DNA from: VRUE01 sp963762205
GTDB taxonomy: Bacteria > Actinomycetota > Thermoleophilia > Solirubrobacterales > 70-9
Length of the DNA stretch: 64,000 bases
Reading direction: 5' to 3'
NCBI GenBank assembly: GCA_963762205.1
Contig: CAVXJZ010000002.1
Span: forward strand, 310,001 to 374,000
Shown here one piece after another: positions 17,143 through 25,497 of this stretch. The notes beneath the pieces were generated by a model that made no database searches, was not told the DNA's origin, and was given only the letters and a program-made list of their open reading frames with translations. Numbering within the stretch: position 1 is the first letter of the stretch; every line of letters starts with the position of its first letter. Both the position numbers and the translations under genes were made by a program.

Positions 17143-18338
17143 CTACACATCGCAGACCGCGATCGCCGGGGCGTCGCGGCGGGCCTTATCAGTGGCGGTG
17201 TCAAGGTCCGCAAGCGGGGTGTAGGTAATCCCGTCGGGATCGAGATTGAGGCTGGCGGCGGCCTCGGGCTCCAGGCGCTCGATCAGCTCCTTTGAGGCGA
17301 GTGCCCGCCCGCCGCTCGCACAGGCCTCGATCCGCGCCGCCTCGTTGACCTCGTCGCCGAGCGCGGTCACCTCGCCGCGTCCGGCGGTGGTGATGTTGCC
17401 GACGTAGAGGGTGGACCCCCAGTGAAGCCCGAAGCGCATTACGACGTCCTCGGGCTGCAGCTCGCTCCGTGCGGCGACGTCGCCCATCGCGGTGCTGAGT
17501 GCGCGCGCCGCGGCGATGCACGAGCGAGCGCGGAGGACTCCGATCCGGCGTCCTCGGCCAGGAAGAACGCCGCCACTCCGTCGCCGACATGGCGACCGAC
17601 CAGTCCACCCTCGTCAATCACGCACTGGTCGGCAGCGCGGACCAGGCGGCGGCCCAGCGCGAAATATTTGGCGGTGGATAGGTGGCGCGCAAGCGGCGAG
17701 GAGGCCTCTAGGTCGGCGAAGAGGACGGCAGCGGGGCGTCGCGCTGGGTGGGAGACGCTATGCATCCGTTCGAGATGCCCAAGATCGGCCATCGAGGCCA
17801 TCGCCCCGAGCATCGCCATTCCGGCCGCGGGCTTGGTGATCATCGCGGTCCCGGCGAGCCTGCCGACCGCGTCGCGGATCCGCACACCGACCAGGGGAAC
17901 GTTGACCTGTATGTCCCCGAAGCCCATCCCTGCCGCCGTGACCGATACCGCCGCCGGATCTGCGGGAGAGAGTTGGTCCACCATGTCTCGCAGCGATGGA
18001 TCAACGATCTCGCGAAGCTCGTCGGGGCCGCCCGGAGTGTCAGCCAGTACCCAGCCGCCGACAGCCGGGAGCATCAAGCGGATCAACTCCGGAGTATTCG
18101 AGCCGAACCGCCAGGCCCGGCCTGCGCTGATCGCATCGGGCCCGAAGAAATGCGCCCCGATCGCCCAGGGCGCGAGCTCCATGCCAGCACCGAAGGTGAG
18201 GCGCAGTTCATCGGTCACATAGACGAGGTTCCAGCGGTCGTCGACGATCCATCCCCAGTGCCCTGTGTCGCGCAGCGCCCCTGCCACCTCGGCGAGAGCC
18301 GGATCTTCAGGCAGCGAATATGGCCCTTGGGCGTTCAT
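17143..18338 (-). pseudogene. PAS-like/class III adenylate or guanylate cyclase, frameshifted
   Basis: The N-terminal frame (17.44-18.34 kb) starts at ATG 18338 with a PAS-like segment (GHWGWIVDDRWNLVYVTDEL). It continues into the cyclase domain with both metal aspartates (VLFADLEASSPLAR and GRHVGDGVAAFF). Just after FFLAEDAGSESSA the protein changes to a nonsense tail. The rest of the cyclase resumes in another frame (17143-17487), with GLHWGSTLYVGNITTAGRGE, ALGDEVNEAARIEA and the C-terminus AIAVCDV. The break lies at about 17521-17532, in a run of GCG/CGC. One base restores a protein of about 398 residues. It is either a recent pseudogene or a base-calling error. A tail remnant of a paralog lies at 8439. 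Confidence 0.85.
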
Positions 18339-18384
18339 CGGGTGACTCTAACCTCGGGGCATAGCCCGCGCTGCAACCCGGTCA

Positions 18385-18500
18385 TGGGGCGGATTGGTTA
18401 CACAGGCGCGGCAACCCCGCTGCTCAGGCGAAATCATCCTTCGGCCTGCCTCCGCTCTGCCTCCGAAATGAGGAGTTTTCGACCCGATCTGCCTCCGAAC
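18385..18500 (+). repeat. Dispersed repeat, copy 1
   Basis: Begins TGGGGCGGATTGGTTAC and carries the paired motif CTGCCTCCGCTCTGCCTCCG and a second CTGCCTCCGAA. Two related copies lie at 19351 and 21001, all in the same orientation and all between genes. It is the only structure I see in the 336-bp gap 18339-18674. Confidence 0.7.
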
Positions 18501-18674
18501 CGTTGCGCGCAGCTATAGACCCTGCCGCGGCAAGGAACGGCCGTGATCCCGCTACGCGCCGGCGCCATCGTTGACTGGCCGGCCGGCCGCCGCTGGCTTT
18601 TGTAGCCCTGTGGACTACAGGCGGAATTCCACCCTGGCGCGGCACTTCCCCGGGCAAGCGCCTAAGCGCCTGAA

Positions 18675-19259
18675 TCACGGGTGGATCTTCTCGCCGCGCT
18701 CGAGCATGGCGACGAACTTGCGCAGCCGCCGCTCGCGCGTCTCCGGCTTCTTCGCGTCACCGAGGCGGTAGACGATCGCGTAGCGGTTGGCGCTGTCGAG
18801 TTCGGCGAAAAACTCGGCCGCGGCGGGATTGGCGTCGAGCTCGCGCCGCAGGTCGCCCGGCACCTCCGCCGCGCGCTGGCCCTCGTAGGCGGCCTCCCAG
18901 CGACCATCGGCTTTGGCAGCTTCGACCTCGGCCAGCCCCGCCGGTCGCATCGCGCCGACTGCGAGCAGAGCTTCCGCCTTCCCGCGGTTGATCTTCGACC
19001 AGCGGCCGCCGGGACGGCGCGGCGTGAACCGCTGCAAGAAGTGGCGCTCGTCGAGACCGCGCTTCTGGCTGTCGATCCAGCCGAAGCAGAGCGCCAGCTC
19101 CAGTGCCTCGGAATAGGTGACGCTCGGCGGCTCGGTCCCCTTCTTGGCGATCTTCAGCCAGAGCCCCTGGGACTTGGCGTGGCTCTCCTCCAGCCAGGTC
19201 TCGAGCTCGGCCGGCGTGGCGAAGAGCAGGATCGGCAGCTCGTCAGGCATCGGCGGCAT
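18675..19259 (-). CDS. YdeI/OmpD-associated family protein
   Basis: 194 residues that match the YdeI family: ATPAELETWLEESHAKSQGL, then GLWLKIAKKG, the diagnostic SEALELALCFGWIDSQKRGL, FLQRFTPRRPGGRWSKINRG and a C-terminal helical part with FAELDSANRYAIVYRL and RRLRKFVAMLERGEK. Family members are small cytoplasmic proteins, some linked to antimicrobial-peptide or bacteriocin protection in other bacteria; biochemical role unsettled. ATG at 19259; an internal ATG four codons later would also serve. It stands alone, flanked by two copies of the dispersed repeat. Confidence 0.88.
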   Translation of the reverse strand: MPPMPDELPILLFATPAELETWLEESHAKSQGLWLKIAKKGTEPPSVTYSEALELALCFGWIDSQKRGLDERHFLQRFTPRRPGGRWSKINRGKAEALLAVGAMRPAGLAEVEAAKADGRWEAAYEGQRAAEVPGDLRRELDANPAAAEFFAELDSANRYAIVYRLGDAKKPETRERRLRKFVAMLERGEKIHP

Positions 19260-19350
19260 TCTCGCTCAGGGGCATCCTGAAATTGGGTTCTAGGAGTTCC
19301 GACGCTTCGTGTTGCTCGCTATGGCGTGCGACGCCCTGGACAAATCTTAG

Positions 19351-19466
19351 TGGGGCGGATTGGCTACGAAAGGCCCGCAACCCGTTCTCTCAAGCGGTTT
19401 CGCGGGTCGTCTTGCCTCCGCTCTGCCTCTCAACTGTCGACTCCGCTCCGTTCTCTGTCTCCGAAA
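19351..19466 (+). repeat. Dispersed repeat, copy 2 (most diverged)
   Basis: Begins TGGGGCGGATTGGCTACGAA and shares CTTGCCTCCGCTCTGCCTC with the other copies. The middle has drifted. Upstream CAAATCTTAG matches GAATCTTGG before copy 3. Confidence 0.62.
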
Positions 19467-19526
19467 CATCTCGGTGCGTGGGACGGCGCGCTGACTACTG
19501 AGGCGGATCAAAATCGTGCCCTGCGC

Positions 19527-20918
19527 TCATCCGGAATGGCCAAACCGACGCGGGTGAGCAGGTGCCGGTCGCAAACGTGTCTTCGTCAAATCCCCCGTTC
19601 CCTTCCTGAGATTGGCGGCGCCCACCACCTGGAAACCACCGCGGCGGACCAAGGCGTCCCGAGCCGCTCTCCGTAGACGGAGGGCAAATCGATGGGACCG
19701 CCCGGCGCGGAGAAAGAACTCGCGACGAGCGATCAACCTCCTGCGCCTCGGCGGCCCGCCTGACACGCCTTCCCGCGGCCGACGAGGCAGCCGCAGGGAC
19801 AGGGTGCCCCGACAACTCGCATCTGGATCGTCCGACGTGCAACGGACTCCCACCCGGCTCCAACCCCTCCGGACAGATCCCAGCCGTCTCGTCAGTGTGG
19901 CTTCGATGAACGGCGGCGGTAACAGCCGGCCGACCAACCTGTGCTCGGTGCTGCCGACGGGGAGGGTTTCCTGCGTGAACCAGATCCCGCCTTCCGGACC
20001 TGTCGCGATCGCGGAGGGTTCCATCGACGTCCGGAAGCTGCCACGCGACTTCCCGGCTGGGCTCCTGCGGCCAATGAACCCAGCGCCGGGAGCCTTCCCC
20101 CCAGAGGTTCCGCTGTACCAGATACTCCCTTCGGGACCGGTCGTGATGTCGTTGGGAGAGCTTTCGCCGACGAGCCGGAATTCGGTCGATTCGCCCGAGG
20201 GGGTGATCCGTCCGATACTCCACGCGGTGCCCTCGGTGAGCCAGACAGCGCCGTCGGGCCCACTGGCGATCCCGCCGGGGAAAAAGTACTTGTTCGCAAT
20301 GGGAAAGGTGGAGAGGAGCCCTCCGTCCAACCCCAGGCGACCGACGTAGGTTGGGGCGCTGAACCAGATGTTGCCGTCGGGGCCGACGGTTATGCCGGTG
20401 TGGCCGACGAGTTCTCCCAGGGCCGGAACGGGGAAATGCGTGACCGCCCCCGCTGGAGTGATACGACCGATGGCGCTCGAATCCTCGCTGAACCAGAGAT
20501 TGCCGTCCGGCCCGAGGACGATGTCCGTGCTTGCCGAGCCGACATGGAACTCGGTCACCTCGCCGTCGGTCGTGATCCGACCGATCGCCCCGCTTGCCGA
20601 CTGGGTGAACCAGAGGGCACCGTCCGGGCCCGCGGCGATCGCCGTCGGACCGTGTGAACCTCCGCCCAGAGGGAACTCGCTAACGACCCCATCCGGAGTC
20701 ACTCGCCCGATCTGGTCCGCCGCTCGCTCGGTGAACCACATGTTCCCGTCCGAGCCCAGGGCGATGCCGCCCGGAGCGGCGTTGGGGGTCGGAATCGAAA
20801 ACTCGGCGAGGCCTACCGGGGCAGCGCGGGCAGCGGACGGATCCGCGATCGGCACCGCCGCGCAGCACGCTCCCAATAGCAGGGCCAAGCCCCACGCTCT
20901 CGCCCTATTCGCATGCAT
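19527..20918 (-). CDS. Secreted streptogramin-lyase-like beta-propeller protein
   Basis: 463 residues from the ATG at 20918, which has GAGGTGGGG upstream. A signal peptide (GLALLLGACCAAVPIADPSA) is followed by at least six propeller repeats of about 42 residues, each with GPDGNIWFTE..IGRITP.G. This is the repeat of Vgb (virginiamycin B lyase) and many secreted NHL-type proteins. The C-terminal 120 residues form a separate basic beta domain (VGVRCTSDDPDASCRGTLSL), common on secreted proteins of this group. The lyase's catalytic His/Glu set cannot be confirmed, so an antibiotic-lyase function should not be assumed. Confidence 0.85.
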   Translation of the reverse strand: MHANRARAWGLALLLGACCAAVPIADPSAARAAPVGLAEFSIPTPNAAPGGIALGSDGNMWFTERAADQIGRVTPDGVVSEFPLGGGSHGPTAIAAGPDGALWFTQSASGAIGRITTDGEVTEFHVGSASTDIVLGPDGNLWFSEDSSAIGRITPAGAVTHFPVPALGELVGHTGITVGPDGNIWFSAPTYVGRLGLDGGLLSTFPIANKYFFPGGIASGPDGAVWLTEGTAWSIGRITPSGESTEFRLVGESSPNDITTGPEGSIWYSGTSGGKAPGAGFIGRRSPAGKSRGSFRTSMEPSAIATGPEGGIWFTQETLPVGSTEHRLVGRLLPPPFIEATLTRRLGSVRRGWSRVGVRCTSDDPDASCRGTLSLRLPRRPREGVSGGPPRRRRLIARREFFLRAGRSHRFALRLRRAARDALVRRGGFQVVGAANLRKGTGDLTKTRLRPAPAHPRRFGHSG

Positions 20919-21000
20919 TCCCCACCTCAACAGGCCCCCCACCTACTGCTTCCCCCCGCGCCACCTCAACTCATCGAGTGTAGCTGGAGCGAATCTTGGA

Positions 21001-21116
21001 TGGGGCGGATTGGTTACGAAGGCGAGGCAACGCGTATCAGCACGCGGAATCATGCTTTGGCCTGCCTCTGCTCTGCCTCCGAAATGGAGAGTCTTCGGCC
21101 GGCTCTGCCTCCGAAA
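21001..21116 (+). repeat. Dispersed repeat, copy 3
   Basis: Begins TGGGGCGGATTGGTTACGAA, with CTGCCTCTGCTCTGCCTCCG and a terminal CTCTGCCTCCGAA. It lies between the 5' end of the propeller gene and the 3' end of the gene at 21143. Confidence 0.7.
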
Positions 21117-21142
21117 AACCATGCCCTTGACCGGCCCCGACC

Positions 21143-21907
21143 CTATGAGCATCGTCGTTCCACCGTGCCCGCCTGTTTCGTGCCGTCCCTGAACAAGTAG
21201 GACGCCCTCGCGAAGACCCTCCCATCCGTGCACCTGGCAGTGACGTAGCTCCGGCGTCGATGCCTTACGAAGAAGAAGCGCTTGATATTCACCTTGAAGC
21301 CCCAAAGGGAGCGGCTGCCGACCGCGGACGGCGGAAACTGCACGGTCGATACCAGCCGGTAGCGGGAGGAACGGATGCGATGGATCTTCATCGCCAGGAC
21401 GCGGGGGTCTGATGGCGTCGAGTTAGCGGCCTGGAGGTACACCCTCGTCGTTCCCCCCGCGGTGCCGCCGTTGAAGAGAACGAGCGGCACCGGTCGAGCC
21501 AGGGCGCCCTCGATTCCGACTGAGACGGTTCCGGTCCCGATGATCGCGGCTCGGCACACGCGCTGCGCAGCTCGAGGGGCGAGCGACCTGACCCGACCCC
21601 GTCGACAGATCGGCAGCCCTCGGTTGTCGATCGCTCCGCCCCGTTCGAATTCGAATGTCGCTTCCCGGAGGGACGGTGGCTGACTGCCGTCGTCCATCCG
21701 GAACCGACTCCGCAGGCTCAGTGCGACCGGCGCCATCCTGGCCTCCGGCAATGTCGTCGGCCGGATACTCGCATCAAAGGAAACAATGAGGCGCGGTCCG
21801 CATCCGTCCACGCAGATCGCTACCGCGCGGTCCGATCCGGCGCCTGAAGCAACGACACCAGAGAGCGCCAGCGCCAGGAACAATGCTGCAACCCCTCTGC
21901 GCATCAC
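21143..21907 (-). CDS. Secreted protein of unknown function
   Basis: 254 residues. The GTG at 21907 (ATG at 21904 also possible) follows a strong AAGGAGG. A signal peptide (GVAALFLALALSGVVASGAG) precedes a mostly beta protein with several Cys: LPICRRGRVR, AQRVCRAAIIGTGTVSV, VTARCTDGRVFA and VERRCS at the end. The pattern LPICRRGR...CRAAIIGTG recurs, in my recollection, in hypothetical secreted proteins of Solirubrobacterales. No enzymatic motif is seen. The even number of Cys suggests disulfides. Confidence 0.75.
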   Translation of the reverse strand: MMRRGVAALFLALALSGVVASGAGSDRAVAICVDGCGPRLIVSFDASIRPTTLPEARMAPVALSLRSRFRMDDGSQPPSLREATFEFERGGAIDNRGLPICRRGRVRSLAPRAAQRVCRAAIIGTGTVSVGIEGALARPVPLVLFNGGTAGGTTRVYLQAANSTPSDPRVLAMKIHRIRSSRYRLVSTVQFPPSAVGSRSLWGFKVNIKRFFFVRHRRRSYVTARCTDGRVFARASYLFRDGTKQAGTVERRCS

Positions 21908-21961
21908 GTGCTCGCCTCCTTGATCGAGACGACGATACCGCCCGCAGGCCGCGTCCCGGCA

Positions 21962-22035
21962 TGGGGCGGGAAGGACTCGAACCTTCGACCGACGGATTAT
22001 GAGTCCGCTGCTCTGACCAACTGAGCTACCGCCCC
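21962..22035 (-). tRNA. tRNA-Met (CAT anticodon)
   Basis: The acceptor stem is GGGGCGG/CCGCCCC with discriminator A. The D-arm has AGCTCAGTTGGTCAGAGC, the anticodon loop CTCATAA and the T-arm GGTTCGAACC. No CCA is encoded. CAT could also mark tRNA-Ile2 with lysidine; the elongator Met reading is preferred but not certain. Confidence 0.9.
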
Positions 22036-22085
22036 GGAGGGGGCATTATCGCCGCTGGCGGGGTGCTTGGGGAGGGGTGCGGCGG

Positions 22086-23240
22086 TCAGGACTCGCCGCT
22101 GGTCATGCCCTCGGCGAGCTCCATCATCTTCTCGTCGGGGGTGTGGCCGAGGACCTCGTTGCGCATCCAGTAGAAGAGGCCGTTGGAGGGCATCATCATC
22201 TGCTCGTTGCGGCGGCCGGTCTTCTCGATCTTGGAGACGTCGCCCTCGCGCTCGGCCTGGAAGGCGGCGAGCGCGTCGGGCAGGGAATCGGACTCCTCGA
22301 GCAGGCGGACGAGGTGGCCGACATCCTCGATCGTCGAGCAGGCTCCCATGCCGGCGAAGGGCGAGAGCGTGTGGGCGGCGTCGCCGAGCAAAACGACGCG
22401 GCCGTCGTGCCAGCTCTTCGGCGGGTAGGCGTGGCGGACCTCGGTGCGGACGATCTGGTCCTCGTCGGTCGCCTCGAGCACGGCGGCGACGATCTCGGGC
22501 AGGCCCTCGGCCCGCTCGATCAGGTCCTGCTTGGAGAGCGGCGGGTCGTCGACGAGGGCGATGCCGCGGCCGCCGAGGAACCAGCGCACGTTCTCGTCGC
22601 TGACCCAGCCGACGCCGCAGCGCGCCGTCTTGCCCCAGACCTGCTTGTGGTGGCCGCGGGGAAGGTGGGCCTCGTCGAAGGGGGCGATGCCCTCGATCAC
22701 CTCGTAGCGGGAGCGCTTCAGGTCGACGCTCTGGCCGAGCACGTCGTCGCGGATGATCGAGTGAATGCCGTCGCCGCCGAGCACCAGGTCGCCCTCGGCG
22801 CGGCTGCCGTCGGCGAGCACCAGCGCCACGCGGTCGCCGTCCTCCTCGACCCCGGTCACCTCGGAGTCGAAGTGGTAGCGCTCGGCGCCGATCAGCTCGA
22901 TCAGCGCTTCCTGCAGGCGCCGCCGGTCGACGTCCATGCTCGGCGCGCCGACCTCGGCCGAGGCCTTCTGGACCGGCATCGTCATCAGCGGCCGGTCGTC
23001 GCCGTCGACGACGTGGGACTCGACGATCTCACGGCCGACCGAGTCGAGCAGCTCGCGGTCGAAGCCCCATTCGGTGAGGCGCTTGACCGCGTAGGCCCAG
23101 ACCGAGAAGCCCGTCGCCCGCCCCTGCAGCTCACCGAACTTCTCGTGGATCTCAACCTCGACCCCCGCGTCGCGCAGGGCCGCGCCGGCGGCGAGGCCGG
23201 CAATCCCGCCTCCCGCTATCTGGACCTTCTCGACCAGCAT
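22086..23240 (-). CDS. FAD-dependent monooxygenase (PHBH/UbiH-like)
   Basis: 384 residues from the ATG at 23240. Class A flavin monooxygenase motifs are all present: the dinucleotide site QIAGGGIAGLAAGAALRDAG (about 6-25), DGIHSIIRDDVLG (the DG motif, about 150-165) and RVVLLGDAAHTLSPFAGMGA (GD motif, about 275-295). It would use NAD(P)H and O2 to hydroxylate a small, probably aromatic, substrate. The start lies 4 bp after the Hpt gene stop, so it shares that operon. The substrate is not readable from the sequence. Confidence 0.92.
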   Translation of the reverse strand: MLVEKVQIAGGGIAGLAAGAALRDAGVEVEIHEKFGELQGRATGFSVWAYAVKRLTEWGFDRELLDSVGREIVESHVVDGDDRPLMTMPVQKASAEVGAPSMDVDRRRLQEALIELIGAERYHFDSEVTGVEEDGDRVALVLADGSRAEGDLVLGGDGIHSIIRDDVLGQSVDLKRSRYEVIEGIAPFDEAHLPRGHHKQVWGKTARCGVGWVSDENVRWFLGGRGIALVDDPPLSKQDLIERAEGLPEIVAAVLEATDEDQIVRTEVRHAYPPKSWHDGRVVLLGDAAHTLSPFAGMGACSTIEDVGHLVRLLEESDSLPDALAAFQAEREGDVSKIEKTGRRNEQMMMPSNGLFYWMRNEVLGHTPDEKMMELAEGMTSGES

Positions 23241-23244
23241 CGGC

Positions 23245-23643
23245 CTAGGCGCTGAAGAGCTGGGCCAGGGATCGGCCGACGTCGGGTGGCTCCTCGGCAC
23301 CGTCGGCGGCGGCCTGGGCGCCCTCGGCGAGGGCCTTGGCGGCGTCGGCGATCTGGTGGGTGCGGCCGCCGCGGATGATGCCGGTCTTTTTCGCTTCGGC
23401 GAGGTCGGATTCCATCAGCCCGGCGAGCTCGGCGAGGCGGCGCAGGCCGACGGCGCCGGCGGTGCCCTTGAGGGCGTGGGCCTCGGCGCGCATCGTCTCG
23501 AAGTCGTTGGTCTCCGTCGCCAGGCCGGCGGCGATCACGTCGCAGCGGCGTTTGGCCTCCTCGGCGAAGGAGGCGAGCAGCTCGGGATCGGGCGCCTCGA
23601 CCTTCTTCTCGGCCTTCTTCTCGACCTTCTTGCCGGCGCTCAT
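23245..23643 (-). CDS. Stand-alone histidine phosphotransfer (Hpt) domain protein
   Basis: 132 residues. A Lys-rich N-terminus (GKKVEKKAEKKVE) leads into a four-helix Hpt domain with the phospho-acceptor motif AEAHALKGTAGAVGLRRLAE (His about 56). Hpt proteins relay phosphate between response-regulator receiver domains. No histidine kinase or regulator is in the window, so its partners lie elsewhere. Its ATG overlaps the stop of the upstream thioredoxin-like gene (ATGA), and the monooxygenase follows 4 bp downstream. Confidence 0.88.
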   Translation of the reverse strand: MSAGKKVEKKAEKKVEAPDPELLASFAEEAKRRCDVIAAGLATETNDFETMRAEAHALKGTAGAVGLRRLAELAGLMESDLAEAKKTGIIRGGRTHQIADAAKALAEGAQAAADGAEEPPDVGRSLAQLFSA

Positions 23644-24699
23644 CGGATCGCCTTTTCGACGGCTTCGGTCAGCAGCTCGACGCCGAAGGCGCCCTCGATC
23701 ACTTCGGCGACGGTGCCGTCACGCTTGATCGTGAACAGCCAGGGCTCGGTCGGCAGGCGGAAGGCCCGCACCTGCGCGTTCGGCCCCCTGTTCGGATCGT
23801 TGTCCTCGAAGATCTCCATGTGGATGAAAGCCGCCTTGTCTCCGTAGAGCTGTTTGACCTGCTCGGTCACGTCGACGACCGGGCCGCAGACCCGACTCTG
23901 GCAGAACTGGGGGGTGGCAAACAAGAGGCACGATCGGTTCCTTTCCGAGCGCGTCCGCGTAGTCGACCCTGTTCTGTGTATCGGGCGGGATCCGCGTGGT
24001 CAACTGTTCGACGTCGCCGCCGACATCCTCCGCCGTCGGCGTGTGGATCTTCGGCGCCTGCCGGCCGACGCGCGGCAGCCTCTTGACGCCGCCGACGATG
24101 ACGCTGGGCAGCAGCGTCCCGGCCAGTTCGCCGTCTTCGTAGATCACGGCGGCGATCCGCCACTCGCCGTCGGTGGGGAAGTCGAGCTCGGTCGAGTAGA
24201 CGACGGTGGCGGCGTCGGGGTCGTCGCTGGTCGTCTTGGCGCGGAAGGCGGGCTGGGTGGCGAGGCTTTCGATGCTCGCCGGGAAGGGGCCGATCGCCGG
24301 CTCTTCGAGGGCTTTCAGCTTGGCCCTGGCGGCGGCGCCCTTGGCGTTCTCTTTTTCGGCTTTCTCGTTGACCTCCGGCACCGGCGCCAGGTAGAGCGCG
24401 ACTTCGGCGTCGGCGACCTGGCTGCGGTCCTTCTGGAAGACGCCGAAGGGGAAGCGGTTCTTCCCCTTGTAGAAGACGGAGGCGGCGGGCGAGACGACGA
24501 CGTCGGCGGGGTCGGCGTCTTCGAGCACCTCGGTGAGCGAGCGCCCTTCCGGCGCCGGGAACTCGCTCTTCGGCGGGGCCGGCCTGCCCTGCGCCGTCGC
24601 CGAGGAGGTATCGGTCGAGTCGCCGGAGCCGCAGCCGGCGAGAAGGGCGGCGGCCGCGAGCAGGCAGAGGAGAGCGCGAATCGAGGGGCTGGGGCGCAT
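23640..24699 (-). pseudogene. Thioredoxin-like lipoprotein, frameshifted
   Basis: ATG at 24699 starts a lipoprotein signal with lipobox LLAGCGSG. A long extracytoplasmic domain follows (TELDFPTDGEWRIAAVIYED near 190). After DALGKEPIV the frame goes astray, and the end of the protein resumes at 23924 in another frame: FATPQFCQSRVCGPVVDVTE ... EPWLFTIKRDGTVAEVIEGAFG. Removing one C of a CC pair at about 23927 joins the parts into roughly 352 residues with a Cys-x4-Cys thioredoxin-like site. It is likely surface-anchored and redox-linked. The stop overlaps the Hpt start. Pseudogene or sequencing error. Confidence 0.8.
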
Positions 24700-24765
24700 C
24701 GCGCCATGTTATTGAGGGGAGATATAGGGTGCCCGCTACCCGACGGCGAGCGCAAGGAGAGTCAG

Positions 24766-25497
24766 GTGGCGGAGCGAGCGGCATTGATCACGGGGGCCTC
24801 GAGCGGGATCGGGCTGGCGATCGCCCGCGTCCTCGGCGAGGACGGCTACCGGCTGACGGTTGCCGCGCGCCGGCCGGAGAAGCTGGAGACCGCCGCCGAG
24901 GGCCTGCGCGGCGAGGGCTTCGAGGTGCAGAGCATCGCCGCCAACATGGCCGACGAGGACGAGGTCGTCGGCGTCTTCGCCAAGCACAGGGAGGCCTACG
25001 GCCGCCTCGACGTGCTCGTCAACAACGCCGGGGTCGGGATCGGCGCGGCGATGGCCGAGATCCAGACCAAGCACCTCGACATGCAGCTCGCGGTCAACCT
25101 GCGGGCGCTGATCATCGGCACCCGCGAGGGCCTGCCGATGCTGCGCGAAGCCGGCGCCGAGCACGGCAAGGCGCTGCTCCTCAACACGGCCTCGATCGCC
25201 GGCAAGATGGGCCAGGGCTGGCTCTCGATCTACGCCGCGACGAAGGCGGCGGTGATCAACTTCACCCAGGGCACCCACCAAGAGGCGGGCGCCGAAGGGG
25301 TCCAGTGCACGGCGCTGGCGCCGGCCTTCGTCGACACGGCGATGACCGAGTTCGTCAAGGGCCAGGTCCCGGGCGAGGAGATGATCCAGCCCGAGGACAT
25401 CGGCGAGGCGGTGCGCTTCCTGCTGCGCACCTCGCGCAACTGCCACGTGCCCGAGATCGTCTTCACGCGGCCCGGTGAGGGAATCGGCGGTCCCTAG
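24766..25497 (+). CDS. Short-chain dehydrogenase/reductase (classical SDR)
   Basis: 243 residues. The start is GTG at 24766, six bases after AAGGAG. SDR motifs are ITGASSGIGLAIAR (cofactor site), NNAGVGIG, and the catalytic TASIAGKMGQGWLSIYAATK (Ser, Tyr, Lys). No Asp follows the second beta strand; RRPEK suggests NADP(H). It is first in a three-gene operon with a glycosyltransferase (23-nt overlap) and a methyltransferase, which together look like a tailoring set for a small molecule or lipid. The substrate is unknown. Confidence 0.94.
   Translation: MAERAALITGASSGIGLAIARVLGEDGYRLTVAARRPEKLETAAEGLRGEGFEVQSIAANMADEDEVVGVFAKHREAYGRLDVLVNNAGVGIGAAMAEIQTKHLDMQLAVNLRALIIGTREGLPMLREAGAEHGKALLLNTASIAGKMGQGWLSIYAATKAAVINFTQGTHQEAGAEGVQCTALAPAFVDTAMTEFVKGQVPGEEMIQPEDIGEAVRFLLRTSRNCHVPEIVFTRPGEGIGGP

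Noticed and set aside
19527..20918. Antibiotic (streptogramin) resistance gene
   Set aside because: Propeller repeats are shared by many non-resistance secreted proteins; catalytic residues not confirmed.
20913..21200. 95-residue plus-strand frame containing a copy of the dispersed repeat
   Set aside because: Kept only as a finding; the first 30 residues overlap the propeller gene start and there is no ribosome site.
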